Shown here: in pieces, positions 7,294-15,636 of the stretch
Layout of the letters: the number at the start of each line of letters is the position of its first letter
Numbering within the stretch: position 1 is the first letter of the stretch
NCBI GenBank assembly: GCA_020161135.1
Contig: JAIUOB010000002.1
Coordinates: 558,001 to 622,000, forward strand
Length of the DNA stretch: 64,000 nt
Direction: 5' to 3'
From: Gemmatimonadota bacterium
GTDB lineage: Bacteria > Gemmatimonadota > Gemmatimonadetes > Gemmatimonadales > Gemmatimonadaceae
Program-made: the position numbers and the translations under genes
The notes under the pieces: generated by a model
The model's database searches: none
Seen by the model: only the letters and a program-made list of their open reading frames with translations
What the model was told of the DNA's origin: nothing

Positions 7294-10200
7294 TTACACC
7301 GCCCCCACCACCGCATGCTCCGCCGTGTACACCAGCTCCTTCGGCGCCAGCATGCGGTACAGCACCGGCGTGACGAGCCGCGCGATGAGCGTACTCGACA
7401 CCAGCCCGCCGATGATCACCCACGCCAGCGGTGAGTACAGCCCGCTCCCCTGCAGGGCGAGCGGCAGCAGGCCACCGATGGCGGTGAAGGTCGTGAGCAC
7501 GATGGGGAGGAACCGGATCTCGCCGGCCTTCCGGATGGCCTCGTCGAGCGCCATCCCCTCGCGCCGCAGTTGGTCGGTGAAGTCCACCAGCAGGATGCTC
7601 GTCTTGATCTCGATCCCGACGAGCGCCACGAAGCCGATCATCGCGGTGAAGCTGAGCGTGTAGCCGCTCAGGAAGAGCGCGCCGATGCCGCCCACGATAC
7701 CCAGCGGAATGACGCTCGCCACCACCAGCGTGGTGCGGAAGTCGCGGAACTCGAGCACGAGAATCGCCAGGATCGCGAACACCGCCACAATGATCGCCCC
7801 GCCGATGCCGCCGAAGCTCTCCTCGCGGCTCTCGATCTCGCCGGCCGGCGTGAGCGCATACCCCGCCGGCAGCGCGATCGAGTCGAGCCGCGCGATGACC
7901 GCCTTGGTGACGGCGTCGGTGTTGTACCCCGAGCGCACGTAGCTCGTGACCGTGACGCTCCGCTGCCGGTCGGTGTGATCGATGGTCGTGGGGGACGCCT
8001 CGAAGTGGAGTCGCGCGATCTGCGACAGCGGCACCAGCGCACCGGTCACGCTGCTCACGTGGATGCGCTCGAGGTCGGCCGGCGTGGGACGCCCCGCATG
8101 CGCGATGCGCACCACCAGCGGATACTCGTCACCGTTGCCGGCTCGGATCATCCCGGCTTCGAGCCCGGCCACGCCGAGGCGCAGCGTGCGCTCGATCTCC
8201 GCACTCGGCACTCCCAGCAGCCCGGCCTTCTGGCGATCGACCTCGAGCCGCAGGTCGGTGCGCCGCAACCGCACGGGGTTGTTCACGTACTGCGTCCCCT
8301 CGGTGCTGCGCAGCACCGCCTCGTACTGCGCGGCGAGCTGCTGCAGCGTGTCGAGATTGGTGCCCGACAGGCGCATGGCCACCGGCGCGTCGATGGGCGG
8401 GCCGTTCTCGAACTCCTTGAGCTCGATGCGCGCACCCGGATACTGCGCGAGCTGCTCCCGCAGCGAGTCGAGCACGATGGGCGTGCGCACGTTGTCGTAC
8501 TCGTGCAGCAGCACGATGAGCTGCCCGCGGTTGGGCGCCTCGAAGCGCTGGAACACGTTGTAGTACACCTGCGGGTTGTCCTTGCCCACATTGGCGAACA
8601 CGCCCCGCGTGCCCGGGTGCGTCCCAATCACCCGCTCGGCGAAGCGCACGGCCTTGTCGGTCTCGGCCAGCGAGGTGCCCTCGGGCGTCGTGATGTCGAC
8701 GTGATACTGCGGCGTGCCGGCCTTGGGGAAGAGCGAGAAGCCCACCGCCGGCACCAGCGCGAAGGCACCCACCACGAGGGCGAAGCTCAGCACGAGCGTG
8801 GCGCGCGGATGCGCCATGGCCCGCTGCAGCAGCGGCGCGTACGTGCGGTGGATGCCCCGGTCGAGCCACTGCAGCACGCGATTCCCGTCGGCGTGCTCGG
8901 TCTGCGGCAGCAAGCGGCTGGCGAGGAACGGGATGATGGTGATGGACACCACGAGCGACGCCAGGACCGTGTACACGAGCGCCAACGGCAGCACCGCGAT
9001 GTACTTCCCCGGCAGCCCCGGCAGGAAGAGCAGCGGCACGAAGGCGAAGATGAGCGTCGCCGTGGCACCCACCACCGCCACGCCGATCTGCTTGGTGGCT
9101 TCGACCGCGGCCTGCGCCCGCGTGGCGCCGCTGCGCAGGAAGCGCGTGATGTTCTCGACCACCACGATGGAGTCGTCCACCAGCAGGCCGAGCGCGATCA
9201 CGAAGCCGACGATGCTGAGCTGGTTGATGGAGTAGCCGGTCACGTAGAGCAGCATGACGCCCATCGCGAGCGACAGCGGAATCGAGATCATCACGATGAG
9301 CGACGCGCGCACACCGAGCGGCAGGAGCGTGATGAGCACCAGCCCGATGGCGATCGCGAAGTCCTCGCCCAGCCGTGACAGCCGCCGGTCGACGTTGGCG
9401 GTCTGGTCAAAGCCACGCTCGAGCGTGATGCCCTTGGCCAGCGTCGGCTCGATGGCGTCGAGCGCCTCCCACACGCGCTCCTTCACCGCTGACACATTCT
9501 GCCCCTTCTGCACCGCAACGGTCACGAACATCGCGCGCTGCCCGTTCCACCGCCCCAGGTGCACCGCGTCGCCGTCGCTCCACGCCACGGTCGCGATGTC
9601 GGCCACGCGCACGACGCTCCCGTTGGCGCCGGTCACCACGGTGCGCCGCACGTCCTCCTCACTCTGGTAGCGCCCCTGCGTGGCCAGGTTGAAGCGGCGC
9701 GCGCCCACGTCCACCGAGCCACCGGGGATCTGCGTGTTGTCGCTGCCCAGCGCCTGCAGCACCTGTCCCGGCGTGATGCCGAGCCGCGCGAGGCGGCCCA
9801 GGTCGAGCGTCACCTGCATCTCGCGCGGCGGCGCAGCCCAGCGCTCCGACTTCTTCACGCCCGGGATCTGCTCGAGCGCATCGCTCAGCCGCTTGGCCGC
9901 GTCGTCCACCTGCGGGTACGGCGCGGCTGGCGCGACCAAGGCAATCTGGAACACCGTGAGGTCGGAGTTCTCGTTGCGCTTCACCTCGAGCGTGCGGATG
10001 GCCGGCGGCAGCGACGTGCGCAGCGCGTTCACCTCGCGCACCACCTGGTCGTACTTGCGTTCGACGTCGACGTTGGGGAAGAACTCGACGCGCACGACCG
10101 CGAGGCCGTCGCTGCTCGTGCTCTCCAGCTTCTTCACCTCCGTGAGCCCCTTGAGCTTGCGCTCGATGGGCTCGGTGACGAGCTGCTCCATGTCCTCCGG

Positions 10201-10377
10201 CGACGCGCCCGGGTACACGGCCACGGCGGTGAAGATCGGTACCGGGAAGTCGGGGTCCTCGGCGCGCGGAATCGCGAACCAGCTCGTGACCCCCAGCGCC
10301 ACGAACATGAGGAAGATGAGGATCGTGAACTGCCACCGCTTCACGCTGAAGGCGGCGAGTTGCGAGAGCAGGTTCAT
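7294..10377 (-). CDS. RND efflux transporter, inner-membrane pump subunit
   Basis: 1027 aa, the normal length for AcrB/HAE-1 type pumps. It starts with the canonical membrane entry (SVKRWQFTILIFLMFVALGV), followed by PEDMEQLVTEPIE, the two large periplasmic loops and twelve predicted helices. The proton-relay Asp pair is present in VIALGLLVDDSIVVVEN and the lysine of the C-terminal half in GIEIKTSILLVDF. The ATG overlaps the adaptor's TGA (ATGA). It is the last gene of tetR-OMF-adaptor-RND, so it should assemble with those two as a tripartite pump driven by proton influx; substrates cannot be inferred. Confidence 0.95.
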   Translation of the reverse strand: MNLLSQLAAFSVKRWQFTILIFLMFVALGVTSWFAIPRAEDPDFPVPIFTAVAVYPGASPEDMEQLVTEPIERKLKGLTEVKKLESTSSDGLAVVRVEFFPNVDVERKYDQVVREVNALRTSLPPAIRTLEVKRNENSDLTVFQIALVAPAAPYPQVDDAAKRLSDALEQIPGVKKSERWAAPPREMQVTLDLGRLARLGITPGQVLQALGSDNTQIPGGSVDVGARRFNLATQGRYQSEEDVRRTVVTGANGSVVRVADIATVAWSDGDAVHLGRWNGQRAMFVTVAVQKGQNVSAVKERVWEALDAIEPTLAKGITLERGFDQTANVDRRLSRLGEDFAIAIGLVLITLLPLGVRASLIVMISIPLSLAMGVMLLYVTGYSINQLSIVGFVIALGLLVDDSIVVVENITRFLRSGATRAQAAVEATKQIGVAVVGATATLIFAFVPLLFLPGLPGKYIAVLPLALVYTVLASLVVSITIIPFLASRLLPQTEHADGNRVLQWLDRGIHRTYAPLLQRAMAHPRATLVLSFALVVGAFALVPAVGFSLFPKAGTPQYHVDITTPEGTSLAETDKAVRFAERVIGTHPGTRGVFANVGKDNPQVYYNVFQRFEAPNRGQLIVLLHEYDNVRTPIVLDSLREQLAQYPGARIELKEFENGPPIDAPVAMRLSGTNLDTLQQLAAQYEAVLRSTEGTQYVNNPVRLRRTDLRLEVDRQKAGLLGVPSAEIERTLRLGVAGLEAGMIRAGNGDEYPLVVRIAHAGRPTPADLERIHVSSVTGALVPLSQIARLHFEASPTTIDHTDRQRSVTVTSYVRSGYNTDAVTKAVIARLDSIALPAGYALTPAGEIESREESFGGIGGAIIVAVFAILAILVLEFRDFRTTLVVASVIPLGIVGGIGALFLSGYTLSFTAMIGFVALVGIEIKTSILLVDFTDQLRREGMALDEAIRKAGEIRFLPIVLTTFTAIGGLLPLALQGSGLYSPLAWVIIGGLVSSTLIARLVTPVLYRMLAPKELVYTAEHAVVGAV

Positions 10378-11489
10378 GGCACGATGCGCACGCGGGCGCC
10401 GGGCATGAGGTACGCGGCGCCACGCGTCACCACGCGCGTGTCGGGCGCGAGGCCCTGGACCGCCACGCGCTCACCCGTGAGCTGCGCGACGGACACGCGC
10501 TGCGGCTGCGCAATGAGGTCGCCGCTGGCGGGCACGGTGTAGACCGTGGCCGAGTCCTTGTCGGCTTCGAGCAGCGCCTCGACCGGCACCGTGAGGCCAC
10601 GGGCGCGGCGGCGCTCACGCACCTGCAGCGTCACGCGTCCGACGAGCCCGCTGGGGAGTGCGTCCGCACCGCGCAGCACCACTTCCACCGCGTAGGTGCC
10701 GGTGCGCGGGTCGGCCGACTGCCCCACCAGCACGACGCTGCCGCGGAAGTGTGTGCCCGGGACGGCATCGAACGCGACATCGGCGCTGTCACCCAGTTGC
10801 ACGCGCAGCGCATCGCGATCGGGGAGCCCCACGCGCAGCACGCGGCCGCGTCGCGAACCGCCCAGCATGAAGGCCGGTGTGCCGGCGGCCACGTTGCTCC
10901 CCGGCGTGAGCATGCGACGCAGCACGACCCCCTCTTCCGGCGCGGTGATGAGCGCGTACTCGCGATTGACGCGCGCGGCCTGCAGGTCGGCGCGCGCGGC
11001 GTCGAGCGCCGTGGTGGCGTCCTGGAGTTGCACGGCGGTGGCCACACTGTCGGTGACGAGGCGCTGCACGCGGGCCTGATCGCGCTGCGCCTTGTCGGTG
11101 GCGGCCTGCGCCTTGCTCACCAGCGCGTCGATCTCGCGCACGTCGAGAGCGGCGAGGAGCTGGCCGCGGTGCACCGACTGTCCTTCGTCGACGAGCACGC
11201 GCGCCACGACGCCGCCGATCTTGAAGGCGAGCGGGATTTCGTCGCGTGAGAGGTACGTGCCGGTGGCGGACACCACGGCCGGTTGCGCCGCGTCGCTCAC
11301 CGTCGCGACGGACACGGGAATCGCCGGCGTCGTGGACTCGGCGGCAGGCTTGGGGGCATCGCTGCAGGCCGCGAGGAGCGTCGTGCCGGCGAACGTCGCA
11401 CCCGCCAGCGTGGCCTTGCCGGCGCGGAAGACCGTGGGAGCCAAGTGGGCGGTGCGCATGACGGGCGATTGGGTGGAGGAGGTCGGCAT
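10374..11489 (-). CDS. RND periplasmic adaptor (membrane fusion lipoprotein)
   Basis: 371 aa from ATG 11489; ATG 11459 is equally compatible and gives a 32-residue lipoprotein signal ending LLAAC. The frame extends to 11561 but that would overlap the outer-membrane gene by 50 bp. The protein shows split lipoyl/barrel-sandwich halves (FKIGGVVARVLVDEGQSVHRGQLLAALD and ALITAPEEGVVLRRMLTPGSNVAAGTPAFML) around an alpha-hairpin, then beta-barrel and membrane-proximal segments. It bridges the pump and the outer-membrane channel in this operon. Confidence 0.9.
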   Translation of the reverse strand: MPTSSTQSPVMRTAHLAPTVFRAGKATLAGATFAGTTLLAACSDAPKPAAESTTPAIPVSVATVSDAAQPAVVSATGTYLSRDEIPLAFKIGGVVARVLVDEGQSVHRGQLLAALDVREIDALVSKAQAATDKAQRDQARVQRLVTDSVATAVQLQDATTALDAARADLQAARVNREYALITAPEEGVVLRRMLTPGSNVAAGTPAFMLGGSRRGRVLRVGLPDRDALRVQLGDSADVAFDAVPGTHFRGSVVLVGQSADPRTGTYAVEVVLRGADALPSGLVGRVTLQVRERRRARGLTVPVEALLEADKDSATVYTVPASGDLIAQPQRVSVAQLTGERVAVQGLAPDTRVVTRGAAYLMPGARVRIVP

Positions 11490-11511
11490 GGGAGAGGTCA
11501 GCTCAGGCGGG

Positions 11512-12999
11512 TCAGTTGGGGAGCGCGCGCAAGGCGGCGGCGCGTTCGAGATCGACGGCACGGGCGGCGACGCTGTAGCGCGTCACGACTTGGTTGAGTG
11601 CGGCGGCCGTGAAGGCGCTGCGGGCACTCAGGAACTCGACCTGCGTCGCGAGTCCCTCGGCGTAGCGGCGCTGCACGAGCGTGAAGGCGCGTTCGGCAGC
11701 CGCGAGGCGGTCGGCGGCCACGCCGAGTGTGGTGCGCGCGGTGCGGAGCGCATCGTGGGCGTTGGCCACCTGCAGGCGCACGGCGCGTTCGATCTCGCGA
11801 CGGCGATAGTCGGCTTCGCTGCGGGTGGCGAGCGCCTGTTCCCGGCGTGCGGCGTCCTGCCCGCCGTTGAACACATTCCATGAGAGCACGAGCGAGGCGA
11901 GCGCCACGTCGTGGTCGCGGTCGAACTGGTAGTCGGCCCCCTGCACGCCGTAGCTCGTCGCGAGGGCGACGGTGGGCTTGAAGCTCGCGCGCACGGCGCG
12001 AGTCTGCGCATCGGCCATGCGGGTGCCGGCGCTGGCCTGCGCGAGTTCGTCGCGGTGCGTCAGGGCATGCGCGATGAGCGCATCGAGCGTCAGCGCCGCG
12101 AGCGAGTCACTGGTGGCCAGGAGACTGTCGGCGCCGGTGGTGGTGGCCGGCGGGAGCGGCGTGTCGTCGTCGCGATTGCGCAGCAGGTTCACCGTGCGGC
12201 GCGCGGCATCGCGCTGGCGTTGCGCGTCGGCGAGCTGCTGGCCCACGTCGCTGCGTTCGGCGCGCGCGCGGAGCAGGACGTCGGGGGTGGCCTGCCCTGC
12301 GCCGATGAGGCGTTCGCTCACGCGCTGGTTCTCGTCGAGCACCGGGAGTGTGGCCTCGAGCGTCTCGACGGCGCGGCTCGCGGTGGCGTAGCCCAGCCAG
12401 GCGAGCTGGATGTCGGCGGCGAGTTGCCGCATGGCCGTGCGTCGGGCGCTGCCGGTGAGGTCGCGCTGCGCGCGGGCGGCGTCGCGCGCGGCGAAGAGCG
12501 CGTCGTTGTACAGCGGCAGCGTGACGTCGAGCTTGGTTTCCTGCTTGAACGGCAGCGTCGCGTTCACATCGGTGGGGAAGCGCGACTGCCCGATGAGCTG
12601 GTTGAGCGCCGCGTACGCCGGGTTGATGAAGTCGCCGATGTTCACGACGCCGGAGAACTCGGAGCGACGAGCGTTCACCGTGGCGCTCGGGAGGAAGCGG
12701 CCGTTGGCTTCGCGCACGGCGGCGGCAGCGCGCTGCGTGGCGACGGTCTGCTGGGCGAGGCCGAGGTTGTTGGCGAGGGCCTCGGCCACCAGCGCGTCGA
12801 GGGGCGAGCGGGTGGGCTGCGCGTGGAGTGGTGCGCCGATGCCGGCTGTGGCGAGCAGAGCGAGGACGGCAACGGCCGCACGCGAAGTCGCGAAGGCGCG
12901 AAGGAGTGGATGGACGCGACGGGCCGGCGAGTCGGCGAGCGCCGTCCCTTCGCGCCTTCGCGTCTTCGCGTGATGCAGTTCGCAGTTCTCGGTTTCCAT
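11512..12999 (-). CDS. TolC-like outer-membrane efflux protein
   Basis: 495 aa with the two-fold repeated helical pattern of OMF channels (LVAEALANNLGLAQQ... and ALIAHALTHRDELAQA... halves; LPLYNDALFAARDAARAQRDL, LVLSWNVFNGGQDAARREQAL). The signal peptide core is AVAVLALLATAGIGAPLHAQ. The roughly 40 residues before it (HAKTRRREG...LLRAFATSR) are encoded by the two arms of a hairpin repeat, so the n-region is abnormally long and Arg-rich. No other ATG exists before the signal core. A TetR-operator-like site lies just upstream of the ATG. Confidence 0.88.
   Translation of the reverse strand: METENCELHHAKTRRREGTALADSPARRVHPLLRAFATSRAAVAVLALLATAGIGAPLHAQPTRSPLDALVAEALANNLGLAQQTVATQRAAAAVREANGRFLPSATVNARRSEFSGVVNIGDFINPAYAALNQLIGQSRFPTDVNATLPFKQETKLDVTLPLYNDALFAARDAARAQRDLTGSARRTAMRQLAADIQLAWLGYATASRAVETLEATLPVLDENQRVSERLIGAGQATPDVLLRARAERSDVGQQLADAQRQRDAARRTVNLLRNRDDDTPLPPATTTGADSLLATSDSLAALTLDALIAHALTHRDELAQASAGTRMADAQTRAVRASFKPTVALATSYGVQGADYQFDRDHDVALASLVLSWNVFNGGQDAARREQALATRSEADYRRREIERAVRLQVANAHDALRTARTTLGVAADRLAAAERAFTLVQRRYAEGLATQVEFLSARSAFTAAALNQVVTRYSVAARAVDLERAAALRALPN
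12879..12972. repeat. CGCGAAG-type inverted repeat (hairpin B) inside the 5' end of the OMF gene
   Basis: Arms 12879-12904 and 12947-12972 are complementary at 25 of 26 positions; the arms consist of repeated gcgaag words (cacgcgaagtcgcgaagg...). The spacer is 42 nt. On the minus strand the arms are translated as HAKTRRREG and LLRAFATSR, an oligopeptide pair often met when this palindromic repeat type falls inside reading frames of high-GC genomes (established impression, not searched here). Confidence 0.85.
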
Positions 13000-13007
13000 C
13001 GGTTGGC

Positions 13008-13026
13008 GAAGTAACAGTGTTAAGTG
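13008..13026. promoter_or_regulatory. Second TetR-operator-like site upstream of the OMF gene
   Basis: gaagtaacagtgttaagtg matches the operator-like palindrome in front of tetR (13761-13779) at 14 of 19 positions, keeping the complete right half-site family (gttaagtg versus gtcaagtg). It lies 8 nt before the OMF start codon. The recurrence at two positions in one operon is what makes it credible. Confidence 0.5.
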
Positions 13027-13087
13027 TGGAGCCTGAAGAAGGGCGCCGCGGCGCCCTGGGAAATTCGCTTCACCTAACGGCGTGAGG

Positions 13088-13741
13088 TCAGGACGGGTTT
13101 CGGATGGCCCCGCGCATCATGGTATCGCACATGGTGCGGACGGTTTCGCGGACATCGCGGAAGGTGATGTTGGGGTCGTTCTGGTGGGTGAACCAGAGGG
13201 AGATGACCCCGTGGATGCCGCCCCACACCATCATGGCCAGCTCGGGGGCGTCGTTCAGTTCGGGGCGGAAGCGCCCGGCGTCGATCCCCTCCTGGACGGT
13301 CGCGAGGAGGAACCCGTAGGCGTCCTCTTCCGGCGACTTGAGGGGCATGCCGCCCTCGTCGACCATGTGGTGATCGTGTACTGTCATGAACATGAACCGA
13401 TACTGGCTCGGATTGTCGAGCGCAAAATCGGTGTAGGCCATGCCCATCCGCTTGAGCCGCTCCACCGGATCCTCGATGCGGCCAATGCGGTGCAGCGCCG
13501 CACCCAAGGCGCTGAAGTCCGCCACGCACAGCTCAACCAGCAGCGCGTCCTTGTCGCGGAAGTGGTGGTAGATGGCCGTCGGCGTATAGCCGATCTTGGC
13601 CGCAATGGCCCGCATGGTCGTGGCCTCGACCCCGTCCTGCACGAACAGCTCCCGCGCCGCGTCGAGGATCGCCTGGCGCGTCTCAGCCTTCTGGCGTTCC
13701 CGGCGGGCGAGCGAGCCGCTGCGGATGGCGTCGGTGGACAT
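13088..13741 (-). CDS. TetR-family transcriptional regulator of the efflux operon
   Basis: 217 aa. The N-terminal HTH is canonical: TRQAILDAARELFVQDGVEATTMRAIAAKIGYTPTAIYHHFRDKDALLVEL. The C-terminal ligand domain is of the TetR_C type with WGGIHGVISLWFTH. It is the first gene of the minus-strand run tetR - OMF - adaptor - RND, 88 bp upstream of the OMF ATG. Autoregulation and repression of the pump are likely given the palindrome 20 bp before its start and a related one before the OMF gene. A perfect gggcgccgcggcgccc palindrome also sits in the tetR-OMF gap (about 13043-13058). Confidence 0.9.
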   Translation of the reverse strand: MSTDAIRSGSLARRERQKAETRQAILDAARELFVQDGVEATTMRAIAAKIGYTPTAIYHHFRDKDALLVELCVADFSALGAALHRIGRIEDPVERLKRMGMAYTDFALDNPSQYRFMFMTVHDHHMVDEGGMPLKSPEEDAYGFLLATVQEGIDAGRFRPELNDAPELAMMVWGGIHGVISLWFTHQNDPNITFRDVRETVRTMCDTMMRGAIRNPS

Positions 13742-13760
13742 GACGGTAAGGTGCGTCAGC

Positions 13761-13779
13761 CACTTAACGGTGTCAAGTG
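13761..13779. promoter_or_regulatory. Probable TetR operator upstream of tetR
   Basis: cacttaacggtgtcaagtg is a 19-bp dyad: half-sites cacttaac and (reverse complement) cacttgac agree at 7 of 8 positions with a 3-nt centre. It begins 20 nt upstream of the tetR ATG, where a repressor would block transcription of tetR and the pump genes. Confidence 0.6.
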
Positions 13780-13799
13780 AACTGCGGGGTAACTGCCCT

Positions 13800-13985
13800 G
13801 AGGTCTGAGATCAGACAACGATAGAGGTCAGAAATCAGACGGTTGGCAGAGGTCCGGGTCAGAGTGTGTCGGGCCGGCCGACCGACAGCCGCCCACCGGC
13901 CGCCCACCGGCCGCCCACCCTCAGACCTCAGAACTCCGCCAACCGTCTCGTCTCTGACCTCTATACCCGTCTGACGTCAGACCTC
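13800..13985. repeat. Long imperfect inverted repeat (hairpin C) with an 11-bp triple repeat in its loop
   Basis: Arms 13800-13847 and 13938-13985 pair at 39 of 48 positions in ungapped alignment (blocks gaggtctga, tcagac, atagaggtcaga, agacggttggc). The 90-nt loop contains three tandem copies of gccgcccaccg at 13888-13920. The element ends 8 nt downstream of the DUF486 stop codon (minus strand) and fills the gap to the tetR operator. It could act as a terminator, but its size suggests a dispersed repeat element. Confidence 0.75.
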
Positions 13986-13992
13986 TGGTCCT

Positions 13993-14367
13993 TCACCCCG
14001 AGGCGCTCCCCCGAAACATGAAGTACAGCGCCCCCAGGATGCACAGCCCCGCCCACAGGTAGTCCAGCGTGAGCCGCTGCTTCATATAGAGCACCGCGAA
14101 CGGCACGAACACCGTGAGCGCGATCGCTTCCTGCAGGATCTTGAGCTGCCCCAGCGACAGCGCCGTGTAGCCAATGCGATTCGCGGGCACCTGCAGCAGG
14201 TACTCCGCCAGCGCCACGCCCCAGCTCACGAAGGCGGCAATCCACCACGGCCTGCCACTCAGGTCCTTGAGGTGCGCGTACCAGGCGAACGTCATGAACA
14301 CGTTCGATGCGGTGAGCAGCAGCACCGCGCGTACCACGGCCCCCTGCGGGCCCGCCAGAAAGCTCAT
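13993..14367 (-). CDS. DUF486 / DMT-family small membrane protein
   Basis: 124 aa with four predicted transmembrane helices. It carries the DUF486 pattern: NVFMTFAWYAHLK, WWIAAFVSWGVALAEYLLQVPANRIGY, then LSLGQLKILQEAITL-like (here LKILQEAIALTVFVPFAVLYM) and a terminal LCILGALYFMFRG. These are small relatives of drug/metabolite transporters with no defined substrate. It lies 7 bp after the transporter gene at 14375 and is probably co-transcribed with it. Confidence 0.85.
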   Translation of the reverse strand: MSFLAGPQGAVVRAVLLLTASNVFMTFAWYAHLKDLSGRPWWIAAFVSWGVALAEYLLQVPANRIGYTALSLGQLKILQEAIALTVFVPFAVLYMKQRLTLDYLWAGLCILGALYFMFRGSASG

Positions 14368-14374
14368 GCCACCC

Positions 14375-15619
14375 TCATGCCGTCGGTTCGGCCTGCTGCC
14401 GCTTGGTCTGCTCGCGCCCGAGCCACATGGCCACCGCGAGCCAGATCGCGCTCATCGGCGCAGCCGCCAGCGAGATGGACGCCGCCGTGAGCCCCAGCGC
14501 ACTCAGCCCTGCGTAGCTCCACGCCCCGATCTGGTCGCCGCCACGGTACACGAACGTGTCGATGAAGTTCTTGGCCTTGTACTTGTCCTCGGCCTTCACG
14601 ACGGTGTACAGCACCTCGCGCGCCGGTCGCCCGAAGGCGTACTCACCGCTGCGACGCAGCACCTGGAACACCACGAACACGCCGAGCGTGCCGTAGATAC
14701 CCAGCGTGCCGAAGCCCACGAGGCTCAGCACGGGCATGATGGCCAGCGTGAACGCCACGCCGAGCCACTTGATCACCCGCCCGGTGATGAAGAGCTGCGC
14801 GAGCACCGTGATCAACTGCACGATGGTGTCGATGCTGGCGAGGAACGCCGTGCGCGACTCGCGATCACTGTAGCGCGCGCCCACGATCTCGGCCTGCTGG
14901 AAGTACAGCACCGTCGACCCGATGGTGAACATCAGCATGTAGACGCAGATGCTCAGCAGGTACGGCGAACGCAACACGTTGGTGATGCCGGCCAGCGACG
15001 AGCCACCGACGCTCTGCTGCGCCTCGTCACGCGCGCGGGTGTCCGGGCGGAAGCTGGGAGGAAAGCGCCTGGCACTCTGCACCGCACACTCGAGCAGCAG
15101 CACGCTCAGCACCATGAGCACCGGTGTGCCCACCGTCTCCGCGAGGCGCGACGTGAGGAACGCCCCCGCCAGCGCGCCCAGCGTCCCCCCCACGCTGATG
15201 ATGCCGAAGAGCCGCTTCCCCTGCTCCGGCGTGAACGTGTCGGCCATGAACCCCCAGAACACCGAGGGGATGAACAGGCTGTAGATGCTGGTGAGGATCC
15301 AGAACGCCGGCCCGAGCCACGGCTCCCACGTGTGCGGCCCATACTTGAGGATGGCCGCGAAGCCCAGCAGCAGCGCGATGAAGACGCGGTAGACGATGGG
15401 GATGAAACGCCGCACCGGCAGCTTCGCCACCACGCTCGCGTACACCGGGTTCATCACCAGCGTGGTGATGAGCGTGCCGGTGAAGAGCCATGGCAGGTTG
15501 CCGGTGCCGGCCGCGACGCCCACCGCATCGCGCATCGCGCGCAGGATGAAGTAGCTGGCGAGCGCGAAGAAGAAGTAGAGGGCGGCGAGGAGCGTCGAGC
15601 GCTCCTCACCCGGTTCCAT
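14375..15619 (-). CDS. Polytopic MFS-like / nucleotide-carrier-like transporter
   Basis: 414 aa from ATG 15619, with about twelve hydrophobic segments. A GTG at 15652 that overlaps the upstream SDR gene is an alternative start. The pattern LLAALYFFFALASYFILRAMRDAVG, then GFMADTFTPEQGKRLFGIISVGGTLGALAGAFLTSRL and GRPAREVLYTVVKAEDKYKAKNFIDTFVYRGGDQIG is that of bacterial MFS proteins related to the ATP/ADP (NTT) carrier group. Substrate unknown. It follows the first SDR gene by 17 bp on the same strand. Confidence 0.75.
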   Translation of the reverse strand: MEPGEERSTLLAALYFFFALASYFILRAMRDAVGVAAGTGNLPWLFTGTLITTLVMNPVYASVVAKLPVRRFIPIVYRVFIALLLGFAAILKYGPHTWEPWLGPAFWILTSIYSLFIPSVFWGFMADTFTPEQGKRLFGIISVGGTLGALAGAFLTSRLAETVGTPVLMVLSVLLLECAVQSARRFPPSFRPDTRARDEAQQSVGGSSLAGITNVLRSPYLLSICVYMLMFTIGSTVLYFQQAEIVGARYSDRESRTAFLASIDTIVQLITVLAQLFITGRVIKWLGVAFTLAIMPVLSLVGFGTLGIYGTLGVFVVFQVLRRSGEYAFGRPAREVLYTVVKAEDKYKAKNFIDTFVYRGGDQIGAWSYAGLSALGLTAASISLAAAPMSAIWLAVAMWLGREQTKRQQAEPTA

Positions 15620-15636
15620 GTTGCCGAGGCGGTCGA

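Noticed and set aside
7570..9378. 602-aa plus-strand frame opposite the RND pump
   Set aside because: High-GC antisense shadow, His/Arg/Glu-rich without any motif, while the pump frame is clearly coding.
13800..13985. Insertion sequence ends
   Set aside because: The inverted arms enclose only 90 nt with no transposase and no target duplication, so this is a hairpin repeat, not an IS.
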